This document shows, one piece after another, positions 1-7,519 of a DNA stretch of 64,000 nucleotides (within the stretch, counting starts at the first letter, position 1; each line of letters opens with the position of its first letter). The translations under genes were made by a program, and so were the position numbers. Location: assembly GCF_016881405.1 (NCBI RefSeq), contig NZ_WOFE01000001.1:1-64000 (forward strand). Direction: 5' to 3'. The notes under the pieces are model-generated. The model saw nothing but the letters and a program-made list of their open reading frames with translations, was not told where the DNA came from and ran no database searches. Source of the stretch: Deefgea chitinilytica. Its GTDB lineage: Bacteria > Pseudomonadota > Gammaproteobacteria > Burkholderiales > Chitinibacteraceae.

Positions 1-282
1 CAAGCTGGGCGCTGGCAAGAGGAAGTCGAAGCGCGCTTAGAAAATCCGCTCTACGCCGAACGGAAGGCAAGGGTGAAATTTCTGGCAGAGGATGATTACA
101 TTCAATTGCACATTAGTGATGAAGGTGCAGGTTTTGACTGGCAGCCGTATTTGGAGTTTTCACCTGATCGCGCGTTTGATCCGCATGGGCGTGGTATCTC
201 AATGGCGCGGATGATGTCGTTTGATAGTTTGGAATATCAAGGTAATGGCAACGAGGTATTGGTTCGCGTGCTGCGAAAATAA
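1..282 (+). CDS. C-terminal end of an ATP-binding (GHKL/RsbW-like) regulatory protein, 5' partial
   Basis: The frame is open from the first base, so the start lies outside the window. The visible 93 residues carry an acidic DEGAGFDW motif and a DPHGRGISMAR motif. These match the G1 and G2 boxes of the HATPase_c_2 fold found in anti-sigma-factor kinases and at the C-terminus of response-regulator/PP2C fusions in proteobacteria. The likely role is ATP-dependent phosphorylation of an STAS-type partner or regulation of a phosphatase module. The missing N-terminus prevents a choice between a stand-alone kinase and a multidomain protein. A strong hairpin terminator follows 22 bases after the stop. 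Confidence 0.7.
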   Translation, partial: QAGRWQEEVEARLENPLYAERKARVKFLAEDDYIQLHISDEGAGFDWQPYLEFSPDRAFDPHGRGISMARMMSFDSLEYQGNGNEVLVRVLRK

Positions 283-303
283 TAGACTACAACAATATAC
301 ATT

Positions 304-337
304 AAAAAAGCCCGCTAGAATTTAGCGGGCTTTTTGA
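304..337. terminator. Bidirectional intrinsic terminator
   Basis: Perfect inverted repeat AAGCCCGCTA / TAGCGGGCTT with A- and T-runs on both sides. It sits between the convergent partial regulator and thrC and can stop transcription from either. Confidence 0.9.
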
Positions 338-353
338 TTTTCACGGATGACAA

Positions 354-1796
354 TTATTTAATCCGTTCGACCAAATATTGCTTGATCAAGGCCGCATCTG
401 CTTCAATCGCATCAAATCGCTGTGGCAAGGTTTCCAGATCAGCCAAGCCTTTCGGGCGGAACGGCGCTTGTTTGAGCGCTTCTTGCATCGTGTCTTCAAA
501 CTTGGCTGGCAGTGCGGTTTCCATAATCACCATCGGCACGTCTGGATTGCGGTGCGCTTTGGCGGCTTTGAAACCATCTGCGGTATGTGGATCAATTTGT
601 ACGCCGTATTTCTCGAACACTTCACGAATATGCGCGATGCGGTCGGCGTGATTGCTGGCTTCAGACTTAAAGCCGTAGGTGTCGCGCATCGTCGCGAATT
701 CTTCGGCGCTCAACTCGAAACCGCTACCTGATTCAACGGACTTCCACATTGCTGCTAAACGTTCCGCATCACGACCAACTAGGTCAAATACAAAACGCTC
801 CAAGTTTGACGCTTTGGTAATGTCCATCGACGGGCTGGTGGTTTCATAAGTGCGATCCAGACCACGTGGGTGATAACCGCCAGTTTTGAAGAACTCGTCG
901 AGCACGTCGTTTTCATTGGTTGCGACAATTAATTGGCCAATCGGCAAACCCATTTGACGCGCGATATGACCGGCGCAGATATTACCGAAGTTGCCCGATG
1001 GCACGCAAAAATCGACTTTGTCGCCAACTTGTTTGCCGCTGGCCAAAATCATCGCGAAATAGCCTTTGAAGTAATACACCACTTGGGCGACGATACGACC
1101 CCAGTTGATTGAATTGACTGCGCCGATTTTGTATTTCGCTTTAAATTCCGCGTCTTTATTCACGTCTTTAACGATGTCTTGGCAGGCGTCAAAAAAGCCA
1201 TGAACAGATAAATTGAAGATGTTTTCGTCTTGCAGACTAAACATTTGCGCGCGTTGGAACGGGCTCATTTTGCCAAATGGGCTGAGCATAAATACGTTGA
1301 CGCCCTTTTTGCCGCGCATCGCGTATTCGGCGGCCGAGCCGGTATCACCCGAAGTCGCGCCCAGAATATTGATTTGTTCGCCTTTCTTGTCGAGCACGTA
1401 TTCAAACAAATTGCCGAGCAATTGCATCGCCATATCTTTGAACGCCAACGTTGGGCCGTTCGAGAGCTCTTGGATGTAGAGATTGGTGTCGAGCTTAATC
1501 AGCGGCGTGATGTGGCTGGCTTGGTTTTTTGAGCGACCGTTGCAATACACTTCCGCGGTGTAGGTTTTGTCGATCAGCGCTTTGAGGTCATCGGCAGGAA
1601 TATCATCGACAAAACGACTGATCACTGCGAATGCCAAGTCGCGATAGTTCAGCGGCGCCATGCTTTCTAAATCAGCTTGTGTGAGCTGCGGGTATTGCTG
1701 CGGAATCGACAATCCGCCATCGGCCATCAGGCCACCGAGCAGGATATCGCTAAATTGCTGTGGCGCAACGCCACCACGAGTTGAAATATAGTTCAT
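354..1796 (-). CDS. thrC: Threonine synthase
   Basis: Converts O-phosphohomoserine to threonine with PLP, the last step of threonine synthesis in the cytoplasm. The 480-residue length matches the long bacterial ThrC class. The N-terminus MNYISTRGG is typical. The PLP lysine lies in LAFKDMAMQ (about K120), followed by the phosphate-binding GATSGDTGSAA loop. It is the last gene of a minus-strand set alaA–hom–small membrane protein–thrC, which places it beside homoserine dehydrogenase as in other betaproteobacteria. The gap to the gene before it is 55 bases, so co-transcription is plausible. Identification is firm. Confidence 0.97.
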   Translation of the reverse strand: MNYISTRGGVAPQQFSDILLGGLMADGGLSIPQQYPQLTQADLESMAPLNYRDLAFAVISRFVDDIPADDLKALIDKTYTAEVYCNGRSKNQASHITPLIKLDTNLYIQELSNGPTLAFKDMAMQLLGNLFEYVLDKKGEQINILGATSGDTGSAAEYAMRGKKGVNVFMLSPFGKMSPFQRAQMFSLQDENIFNLSVHGFFDACQDIVKDVNKDAEFKAKYKIGAVNSINWGRIVAQVVYYFKGYFAMILASGKQVGDKVDFCVPSGNFGNICAGHIARQMGLPIGQLIVATNENDVLDEFFKTGGYHPRGLDRTYETTSPSMDITKASNLERFVFDLVGRDAERLAAMWKSVESGSGFELSAEEFATMRDTYGFKSEASNHADRIAHIREVFEKYGVQIDPHTADGFKAAKAHRNPDVPMVIMETALPAKFEDTMQEALKQAPFRPKGLADLETLPQRFDAIEADAALIKQYLVERIK

Positions 1797-1851
1797 GGGT
1801 ATCTGCTTGTAGGTTAATTTATATAATGCTTAGGGTTGTATACCTAGTTGG

Positions 1852-2178
1852 CTATTTCTGATTTAGAAGTAAAATTGCCGCTTCTAGCCGTTTTGTGTTT
1901 TCTCTTGATCGAATGTACGCCGCTACCGCTAAAAAAAATCCGCCCCACGCCATTATGTAAACCAATGCATGATTTAGATGGCTGGATTTCCAGATTTCAC
2001 CGCTACCAATCCATTCAATTCCGCCTGATTGGAGAAGTCCAATGCCGCAGCCACTGAGTGCAACAAGCCAATCCCACTTAGACACTTTACTTCGGTTAGC
2101 GAAGACCGCGAGTGCTTCGGTGCGCGTAACTACATTTTGGGCTAGTTTTTCAGCTTCGACTTGCTCAATCGGATTCAT
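1852..2178 (-). CDS. Small hypothetical membrane protein between hom and thrC
   Basis: Encodes 108 residues that I do not recognise as a named family. Residues 1-33 are charged and helical. Two hydrophobic segments follow at about 37-54 (WLVALSGCGIGLLQ) and 70-88 (ALVYIMAWGGFFLAVAAYI), then a short charged tail. The predicted shape is therefore a two-helix inner-membrane protein. There is no signal peptide and no clear ribosome binding site before the ATG, which lowers confidence that it is strongly expressed. It interrupts the usual hom–thrC junction and lies directly next to a long nested palindrome, so it may be a later insertion. No function can be assigned. Confidence 0.55.
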   Translation of the reverse strand: MNPIEQVEAEKLAQNVVTRTEALAVFANRSKVSKWDWLVALSGCGIGLLQSGGIEWIGSGEIWKSSHLNHALVYIMAWGGFFLAVAAYIRSRENTKRLEAAILLLNQK

Positions 2179-2211
2179 CAGATTCTACGTCCATGGCCTA
2201 GGTAGAGATTG

Positions 2212-2336
2212 AAACAGCGAGCGAGAGGTGCGCAGGCAATGAATAAGAGCTTCGAAAAACCGGAATGTACGTTTGTGTACATGAGGATTTTGAGAGGCTC
2301 TTATGAAGCAGCATCCGCGCCTCGCAGCCGCTGTTT
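2212..2336. repeat. 125-bp nested imperfect palindrome
   Basis: Concentric inverted repeats share one centre near base 2274. AAACAGCG (2212-2219) pairs with CGCTGTTT (2329-2336). GCGAG (2221-2225) pairs with CTCGC (2321-2325). ATAAGAGC (2243-2250) pairs with GCTCTTAT (2297-2304). ATGTAC (2265-2270) pairs with GTACAT (2277-2282) around a GTTTGT loop. It overlaps the first base of the hom stop codon and fills the gap to the next gene. It could fold into one long hairpin in RNA or single-stranded DNA. No T-run follows it, so it is not a standard terminator; a miniature mobile element or REP-type repeat is more likely. Confidence 0.75.
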
Positions 2337-3649
2337 TAGCCGTTTAAATGTTCCAAACGCAATTTCACGACTTTACCTGCCGTGCTGGTCAATGCCTCGA
2401 TTTTGGCAATCGCAACATTGATGTTTTTCTCAATTGCTGTGTGCGTCACGATGACGATTTCAGCAGTTGAGCCGGCTGCGCTGGCTGGTTTTTGCAGCAT
2501 CGCATCGACAGAAATTTGGCCTTCAGCCAAGATACCCGTTACATCGGCCAATACCCCTGGTAAGTCTTTGGCAGACAGGCGCAGGTAGTAGCAGGTTTCC
2601 ACTTCTTCGATTGGCAGAATCGGTAGATTCGCCATCGCGCTTGGTTGGAATGCCAAATGCGGTACGCGGTGTTCTGGATCTGCGGTGTGCAAGCGAGTGA
2701 TGTCAACGAGGTCAGCAATCACTGAAGACGCAGTAGGCTCAGCGCCAGCACCTGGGCCGTAATACATCGTTGCGCCAACGGCATCGCCTTTCACCAGCAC
2801 GGCGTTCATTACACCATCGACATTGGCGATCAAGCGGCCAGCCGGGATCAGCGTTGGTGAAACGCGCAATTCAATGCCGTTTGGGCGGCGGCGGGTCATG
2901 CCGAGTAATTTGATGCGGTAGCCCAATTCCGCGGCGTATTTGATATCGGCAGCATCGAGTTTGCTGATGCCTTCTAAGTAGGCTTTATCAAATTGCACTG
3001 GAATACCAAACGCAATCGCGCTCATGATGGTCAGTTTGTGTGCTGCGTCGTGGCCTTCGATATCAAAGGTTGGATCGGCTTCGGCGTAACCCAAACGTTG
3101 TGCTTCTGCGAGCACGTCGGCAAACGCCGAGCCTTTGTCGCGCATTTCGGTCAGGATAAAGTTCGATGTGCCGTTGATGATGCCAGCGACCCATTCGATT
3201 TTGTTGGCCGTTAAGCCTTCACGTAGCGCTTTGATCACAGGGATGCCGCCAGCAACAGCCGCTTCAAATGCAACCATCACGCCTTTTTCTTGCGCTTTAG
3301 CGAAAATTTCATTGCCGTATTCGGCGATCAATTTTTTGTTCGCAGTGACCACGTGTTTGCCATTGGCAATCGCAGCTAGCACCAAATCTTTGGCAATCGT
3401 CGTGCCACCGATCAATTCAACCACGATATCGATGTCTGGGTTGTTGACCACATCCATCGCGTTATCGGTTAGGGCGACGCCTTCACCAACCAGTTCACGC
3501 GCGCGGTCAAGATCACGATTGGCAGCCATCGTCACCACAATCGGACGACCCGCACGGCGAGCGATTTCTTCGCCATTACGCTTCAAAACGGTGGCAGTAC
3601 CGCCACCGACAGTCCCCACGCCACATAGGCCTACGTTGATTGCTTTCAT
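2336..3649 (-). CDS. hom: Homoserine dehydrogenase
   Basis: Reduces aspartate semialdehyde to homoserine with NAD(P)H, the branch step toward threonine and methionine. The 437-residue protein begins with a Rossmann motif (GLCGVGTVGGGT, residues 7-18). The catalytic domain contains the conserved NGTSNFILT segment. A C-terminal ACT domain (about 350-430, from YYLRLSAKDLPGVLADVTGIL) usually mediates threonine feedback. A GAGG ribosome binding site lies 8 bases before the ATG. It is monofunctional, unlike enterobacterial ThrA, which fits the separate lysC at 32356. It lies between alaA and the small membrane gene on the same strand. Confidence 0.97.
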   Translation of the reverse strand: MKAINVGLCGVGTVGGGTATVLKRNGEEIARRAGRPIVVTMAANRDLDRARELVGEGVALTDNAMDVVNNPDIDIVVELIGGTTIAKDLVLAAIANGKHVVTANKKLIAEYGNEIFAKAQEKGVMVAFEAAVAGGIPVIKALREGLTANKIEWVAGIINGTSNFILTEMRDKGSAFADVLAEAQRLGYAEADPTFDIEGHDAAHKLTIMSAIAFGIPVQFDKAYLEGISKLDAADIKYAAELGYRIKLLGMTRRRPNGIELRVSPTLIPAGRLIANVDGVMNAVLVKGDAVGATMYYGPGAGAEPTASSVIADLVDITRLHTADPEHRVPHLAFQPSAMANLPILPIEEVETCYYLRLSAKDLPGVLADVTGILAEGQISVDAMLQKPASAAGSTAEIVIVTHTAIEKNINVAIAKIEALTSTAGKVVKLRLEHLNG

Positions 3650-3660
3650 TTGTTTTTCCT

Positions 3661-3755
3661 CGTAGGTCGGGTTAGCGAAGCGTCACCCGACAAATGATTA
3701 ATATTATTTGCAAATTGATATTGGTGGGTTACGCCTTCGGCTAAACCACCCTACG
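3661..3755. repeat. Dispersed palindromic repeat, copy 1 (MITE/REP-like)
   Basis: A 95-bp element almost fills the alaA–hom gap. Its ends are inverted repeats (CGTAGGTCGGGTTAG left, CTAAACCACCCTACG right). Each half is also a small hairpin: GTCGGGT..ACCCGAC on the left, GGTGGGTT..AACCACC on the right. A clearly related copy lies at 36235-36330, sharing the order of parts and the TTTGCAAATTGAT-type centre. Confidence 0.75.
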
Positions 3756-3757
3756 GT

Positions 3758-5002
3758 TTATTTAGGCGCAAATTCGCCCGTGCCATGCCGTTTGCGCCAT
3801 TGCGTTAAAAAGCGCGCTAAGCGATTCAGTGCATCGGTTAGATCATCCAAATTGGGCAGGAAGACCACGCGGAAATGGTCGTGATCTTTCCAATTAAAGC
3901 CGGTGCCTTGTACCAAAAGCACTTTTTCTTCATTCAGTAATTCCAGCATTAATTGCTGGTCGTCACTGATTGGATAAATTGCTGGATCGAGCTTAGGGAA
4001 CATATACAGCGCAGCTTTGGGCTTGATCACTGAAACCCCGGGCATTGCACTGAGCATTTCATAGGCTAAATCGCGCTGCTTGGCTAAACGACCGCCAGGG
4101 CAGACCAAATCATCGATGCTTTGATAGCCACCGAGTGCTGTTTGAATGGCGTACATCGACGGCACATTGGCACACAGGCGCATTGTGGCGAGCGTATTGA
4201 GGCCTTCGATGTAATCTTTGGCCGATTTTTTATCGCCCGACACAATCATCCAGCCTGAACGATAGCCACAAGCGCGGTAGTTTTTGGAAAGACCGTTAAA
4301 GGTTAAAAACAGCACATCATCGGCGAGCGAAGCAATCGAGGTGTGCTTAGCACCGTCGTAGAGGACTTTGTCGTAGATTTCATCGGCACAGATAATCAGG
4401 CCAAATTCACGCGCAAGCGCAATGATGTCGAGCAACACTGAATCTGGGTAGAGTGCGCCAGTCGGGTTGTTTGGATTGATAACGACAATCGCCTTGGTTT
4501 TGGCGGTGATTTTGGCGCGCATATCGCTAATCGATGGCAACCAGCCGTCGGCTTCATCGCATAAATAATGTCTTGGCGTGCCGCCCGATAAGCTGACTGC
4601 CGCTGTCCACAGTGGATAGTCCGGCATCGGCACCAATACTTCGTCGCCATCATTGAGCAAGCCTTGCATACTCATCACGATCAATTCAGATGCACCATTA
4701 CCGATGTAGATATCATCAACGGTCACGTCGGCAATGTGTTTTTGCTGCGTGTAATGCATGATCGCTTTACGCGCTTGGAACAAGCCTTTTGAATCCACAT
4801 AGCCTGCCGAGTTGGCGAGGTTGCGAATCACGTCTTGGACGACTTCTTCGGGCGCATCGAAACCAAAATTAGCCAAGTTGCCAATATTCAATTTAATAAT
4901 GCGATGGCCTTCTTCTTCCATCTGCCGCGCTCGCTCTGGAATCGGCCCGCGAATTTCGTAACAGACGTTCAATAATTTATTGGATTTGAGGATGGCTTCC
5001 AT
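3758..5002 (-). CDS. alaA: PLP-dependent alanine/glutamate-pyruvate aminotransferase (AlaA family)
   Basis: Fold-type I aminotransferase of 414 residues that makes alanine from pyruvate and glutamate in its family. The N-terminus (YEIRGPIPERARQMEEEG) is diagnostic for the AlaA/YfbQ group. NPNNPTGALY (177-186) and DEIYDK are cofactor-contact motifs. The Schiff-base lysine is K240 in NGLSKNYR, and the substrate-binding arginine lies near the C-terminus. In Neisseriales and relatives it stands before hom and thrC on the same strand, as here, and probably leads this amino-acid transcript. The symbol is assigned by family resemblance; substrate range was not tested. Confidence 0.9.
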   Translation of the reverse strand: MEAILKSNKLLNVCYEIRGPIPERARQMEEEGHRIIKLNIGNLANFGFDAPEEVVQDVIRNLANSAGYVDSKGLFQARKAIMHYTQQKHIADVTVDDIYIGNGASELIVMSMQGLLNDGDEVLVPMPDYPLWTAAVSLSGGTPRHYLCDEADGWLPSISDMRAKITAKTKAIVVINPNNPTGALYPDSVLLDIIALAREFGLIICADEIYDKVLYDGAKHTSIASLADDVLFLTFNGLSKNYRACGYRSGWMIVSGDKKSAKDYIEGLNTLATMRLCANVPSMYAIQTALGGYQSIDDLVCPGGRLAKQRDLAYEMLSAMPGVSVIKPKAALYMFPKLDPAIYPISDDQQLMLELLNEEKVLLVQGTGFNWKDHDHFRVVFLPNLDDLTDALNRLARFLTQWRKRHGTGEFAPK

Positions 5003-5170
5003 CGGTTTGGCCTGCGCAGCAATTTTCAGGGGAAACCCCGTATTCTAAGGTAAGAACGGGAAAAATGGGCAGTCTTGTGCATGAAATGCACATTAAATAC
5101 GCAATTTTGCGCTTTCAAGTGAATGGGCTTTGGTAGAATCGCTGCAAAATATCTGTAAAGGTCATCCCTT

Positions 5171-5539
5171 ATGAAGCTGCATCAATCAAAAGTAAAAAAT
5201 GTAAATCAATTTACCGGCTATGACGCCAGCGGCGTCAAAGTGAATGACGAACGTTTTGAAGGAAGCGTGTTGGTGTTACCGAATGCGGTGCATTCATGGC
5301 GGCCTAAGTCATTTGCGGATTTGCAAGCGGATGATTTTGCGGCGTTGCTCGAGTTTGATCCGGAACTGGTGTTGTTGGGAACGGGTCGCCAGATTCAATT
5401 TCCGCATCCACAGCTATTTGCCGCATTGTCTAGCAAGCGAATAGGGCTTGATACGATGGATACTGGGGCATTGTGCCGCACGTTTAATGTGCTCACCGCC
5501 GAAGATCGCCGGGTATTGGCTTTGGTTTTGCATGAGTGA
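5171..5539 (+). CDS. Mth938-like domain protein (NDUFAF3-type, formerly DUF498)
   Basis: A 122-residue single-domain protein with the Mth938/Xcc1710 pattern. It has an N-terminal ITGYDASGVKVND-like strand, the central SVLVLPNAVHSW segment and the glycine motif LLGTGRQIQFP. In mitochondria the homologue NDUFAF3 helps complex I assembly, and the bacterial role is unsettled. An AAGGT ribosome binding site lies 8 bases before the ATG. A TGGTAGAAT sequence (5131-5139) is a plausible extended -10 element for its own promoter. It stands alone, divergent from alaA, with a terminator downstream. Confidence 0.85.
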   Translation: MKLHQSKVKNVNQFTGYDASGVKVNDERFEGSVLVLPNAVHSWRPKSFADLQADDFAALLEFDPELVLLGTGRQIQFPHPQLFAALSSKRIGLDTMDTGALCRTFNVLTAEDRRVLALVLHE

Positions 5540-5626
5540 TTCATGTATATGTCGCTTTGCCTTTTAAAGTATGGGTTTTGGCGATATACATGTATTTATT
5601 TCTTGAATGGTTTAAATGCTTAAAAA

Positions 5627-5659
5627 GAAAAACCACCGAAAAATTCCGGTGGTTTTTTT
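5627..5659. terminator. Bidirectional intrinsic terminator
   Basis: Stem ACCACCG / CGGTGGT with flanking A5 and T7 runs. It separates the convergent Mth938-like gene and the ABC permease gene. Confidence 0.9.
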
Positions 5660-5680
5660 GTGCTTGCAGCAGTTAGGCGT

Positions 5681-6478
5681 TTATACGCCGCCGCTTTGTT
5701 GGTAGCGTTTTTCAAGATGGCTGACGCCAGCTGCGAGCACCAAGGTCATAATTAGATAGATGAAGGAGATGGTAAGGTAGGGCTCCCAGTAGCGTGAGTA
5801 CGCGCCGGCTACGGTGCGGGCGGCATAGGCCAACTCGGCTAGACCAATTGCCGAAACGAGTGAGCTGTCTTTGACCAACATAATCGCTTCATTGCCGAGT
5901 GGCGGCAGCATGCGGCGGAACGCTTGCGGAATAATCACAAAGCGCATTGTTTGGCCGTAAGACATGCCGAGCGAACGTGAAGCTTCAAACTGCCCTTTGG
6001 CGATTGATTGAATCCCTGCGCGAAAGATTTCGGTGATATAAGCGCCGGCATTGAGGGTGAGGGCAACTAAGCCAGATAAAAATGCGCCGTAATCTTGCCG
6101 CAGTGTGGATGCCATTTCACCACTGAGTAATAGGCCATTATCGGGGTGCACCAATAAAGGCATGACAGCAAAGTGCGTGAGTAAAATTTGTACGAATAGC
6201 GGTGTGCCACGGAAAAAAGTGACGTAAGCAGTGGCTGGCCAGCGCAATAGAAGTTTGACTGGGTATTTCCAGATCCCATGTTTTACTTCAGCTAGGCGCG
6301 CCATGCCCGCAAATAAGCCGATGAGTGTTCCCACTGTAACGGCGACCAGGGTAATTCCGAGTGTCATTTTGATACCGTCGATGAATAAATCGCGGTATTC
6401 CCAAACAATCTGTAGCTGGAAATTTTCTAGCAAGGGAATTGCTTGCTGGATTTGTGTCCAGAACGTAATGAAATCCAT
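5681..6478 (-). CDS. Polar amino-acid ABC transporter permease
   Basis: Inner-membrane subunit of a His/Glu/Gln/Arg-type importer. The 265-residue protein has several hydrophobic segments. It carries the EAA-type coupling loop with EASRSLGMSYGQTMRFVIIPQAFRRM-like text near residues 165-190, which contacts the ATPase. The ATG at 6478 is preferred over an upstream start at 6520 because AGGTAA lies 4 bases before it and the longer form adds unconserved residues. The binding-protein gene lies just before it on the same strand, with a hairpin terminator between. The ATPase gene is not adjacent, so it must be encoded elsewhere. Confidence 0.9.
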   Translation of the reverse strand: MDFITFWTQIQQAIPLLENFQLQIVWEYRDLFIDGIKMTLGITLVAVTVGTLIGLFAGMARLAEVKHGIWKYPVKLLLRWPATAYVTFFRGTPLFVQILLTHFAVMPLLVHPDNGLLLSGEMASTLRQDYGAFLSGLVALTLNAGAYITEIFRAGIQSIAKGQFEASRSLGMSYGQTMRFVIIPQAFRRMLPPLGNEAIMLVKDSSLVSAIGLAELAYAARTVAGAYSRYWEPYLTISFIYLIMTLVLAAGVSHLEKRYQQSGGV

Positions 6479-6504
6479 GTGCTTACCTATTTGAAGCTCA
6501 AGAA

Positions 6505-6537
6505 AAAAGAAGCGCGTCAAATTTCGATGCGCTTCTT
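6505..6537 (-). terminator. Intra-operon terminator between binding protein and permease
   Basis: Read on the minus strand, AGAAGCGC pairs with GCGCTTCT and is followed by a run of T. It lies between the binding-protein stop and the permease start, so it would make the binding-protein mRNA more abundant than the permease mRNA. Confidence 0.75.
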
Positions 6538-6602
6538 CTGGGCTCTAACACACTTCGGTGCATTCAATCGCAATTGAAGTTGTGTTGGGACTGGATCTTG
6601 GC

Positions 6603-7355
6603 TTATTTACCAAAATACTTATTATAAATTTTGTCGTAAGTGCCGTCTGCTTTAATTGCAGCGAGTCCTTTGTTGATTTGTTCAAGCAATGCTTTATTGC
6701 CTTTTTTAACGGCAATTCCGTAGTATTCTTTGGCAAAAGTTGCGTCATCAATCATTTTTAGTTTTGAATTTGGGTTGTTGGCTACAAAGTTGACCACGAC
6801 ACCATTGTCTGCGACAACCGCATCAACTCCGCCATTTTCCAGTTCTTTGATTGCTAAAGGTGTTGATTCAAAACGTTTGATATTGGGGCTGGTTTTGCCT
6901 TGTAATTTTTGAATGACTTCATCGCCGGTTGTGCCGGTTTGCACGCCAACTTTGAGTGTTTTTAAATCGGTGAATTTACTGACCTTGCTATTTTTGCCAA
7001 CTGCAATCAGTTGTTTGGCTTCAAAGTAGGGATCAGAGAAGTCCATCGACTGTTTACGCTCTGGTGTAATGGTGACTGATGAAATCACCATATCACGATC
7101 GCCAGTGGATAATGTGGCGAAAATTCCTTCCCAAGGGGTGTTGATGAATTTAATTGTCATGCCACTTTTTTTCGCAATCGCTTCAAGAATATCAACACTG
7201 AAGCCGACAACTTCTTTTTTATTATTGAGAGATTCAAAAGGTGCATAGGCCGCATCAGTGGCTACTTGGTAAGTTTTGGCTGCGTGTGCATTGCTATTAA
7301 AGAGTAGTCCAGCAAATAAAACACTGGCAATGAGACCTAGTTTTTTTGAATTCAT
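6603..7355 (-). CDS. Periplasmic amino-acid-binding protein of an ABC importer
   Basis: Binds an amino acid in the periplasm and delivers it to the adjacent permease. The 250-residue protein starts with a Sec signal peptide (MNSKKLGLIASVLFAGLLF, cleavage after AHA at about residue 25). The SBP_bac_3 fold follows, with TDAAYAPFESLN, the hallmark GFSVDILEAIAKK, and ligand-contact text DRDMVISSVTITPERK. The pattern resembles lysine/arginine/ornithine or glutamine binders, but the ligand cannot be fixed by eye. GGAG lies about 6 bases before the ATG. A strong terminator-like hairpin sits in its leader and may attenuate expression. Confidence 0.92.
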   Translation of the reverse strand: MNSKKLGLIASVLFAGLLFNSNAHAAKTYQVATDAAYAPFESLNNKKEVVGFSVDILEAIAKKSGMTIKFINTPWEGIFATLSTGDRDMVISSVTITPERKQSMDFSDPYFEAKQLIAVGKNSKVSKFTDLKTLKVGVQTGTTGDEVIQKLQGKTSPNIKRFESTPLAIKELENGGVDAVVADNGVVVNFVANNPNSKLKMIDDATFAKEYYGIAVKKGNKALLEQINKGLAAIKADGTYDKIYNKYFGK

Positions 7356-7372
7356 TATCGTCTCCAGTTTGG

Positions 7373-7432
7373 GAAAGAAAAAAGGGCAGAAATGAAGTTT
7401 GTATATTCAGTACATACAACCTCACACTGCCC
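7373..7432 (-). terminator. Terminator-like hairpin in the leader of the binding-protein gene (possible attenuator)
   Basis: On the minus strand GGGCAG pairs with CTGCCC. Inside, TTGTAT pairs with ATACAA and GAGG with CTTC, and a TTTTTT run follows. It ends only about 20 bases before the start codon, too close to leave room for a promoter. It therefore either lies within the leader transcript or ends readthrough from the HDOD gene. Confidence 0.65.
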
Positions 7433-7519
7433 CTGATGCTAGTAAGCTTTAATCCGTAAGATAATCAGGTATTTCCCTAGTTTAGCCTAGCGATTGTTTG
7501 ATTTTGATCGGTTTTATGA

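Noticed and set aside
2200-2214. GTAGAGATTGAAAC, resembling the 3' end of some CRISPR repeats
   Set aside because: It occurs once only. There is no array, no spacer pattern and no cas gene in the window.
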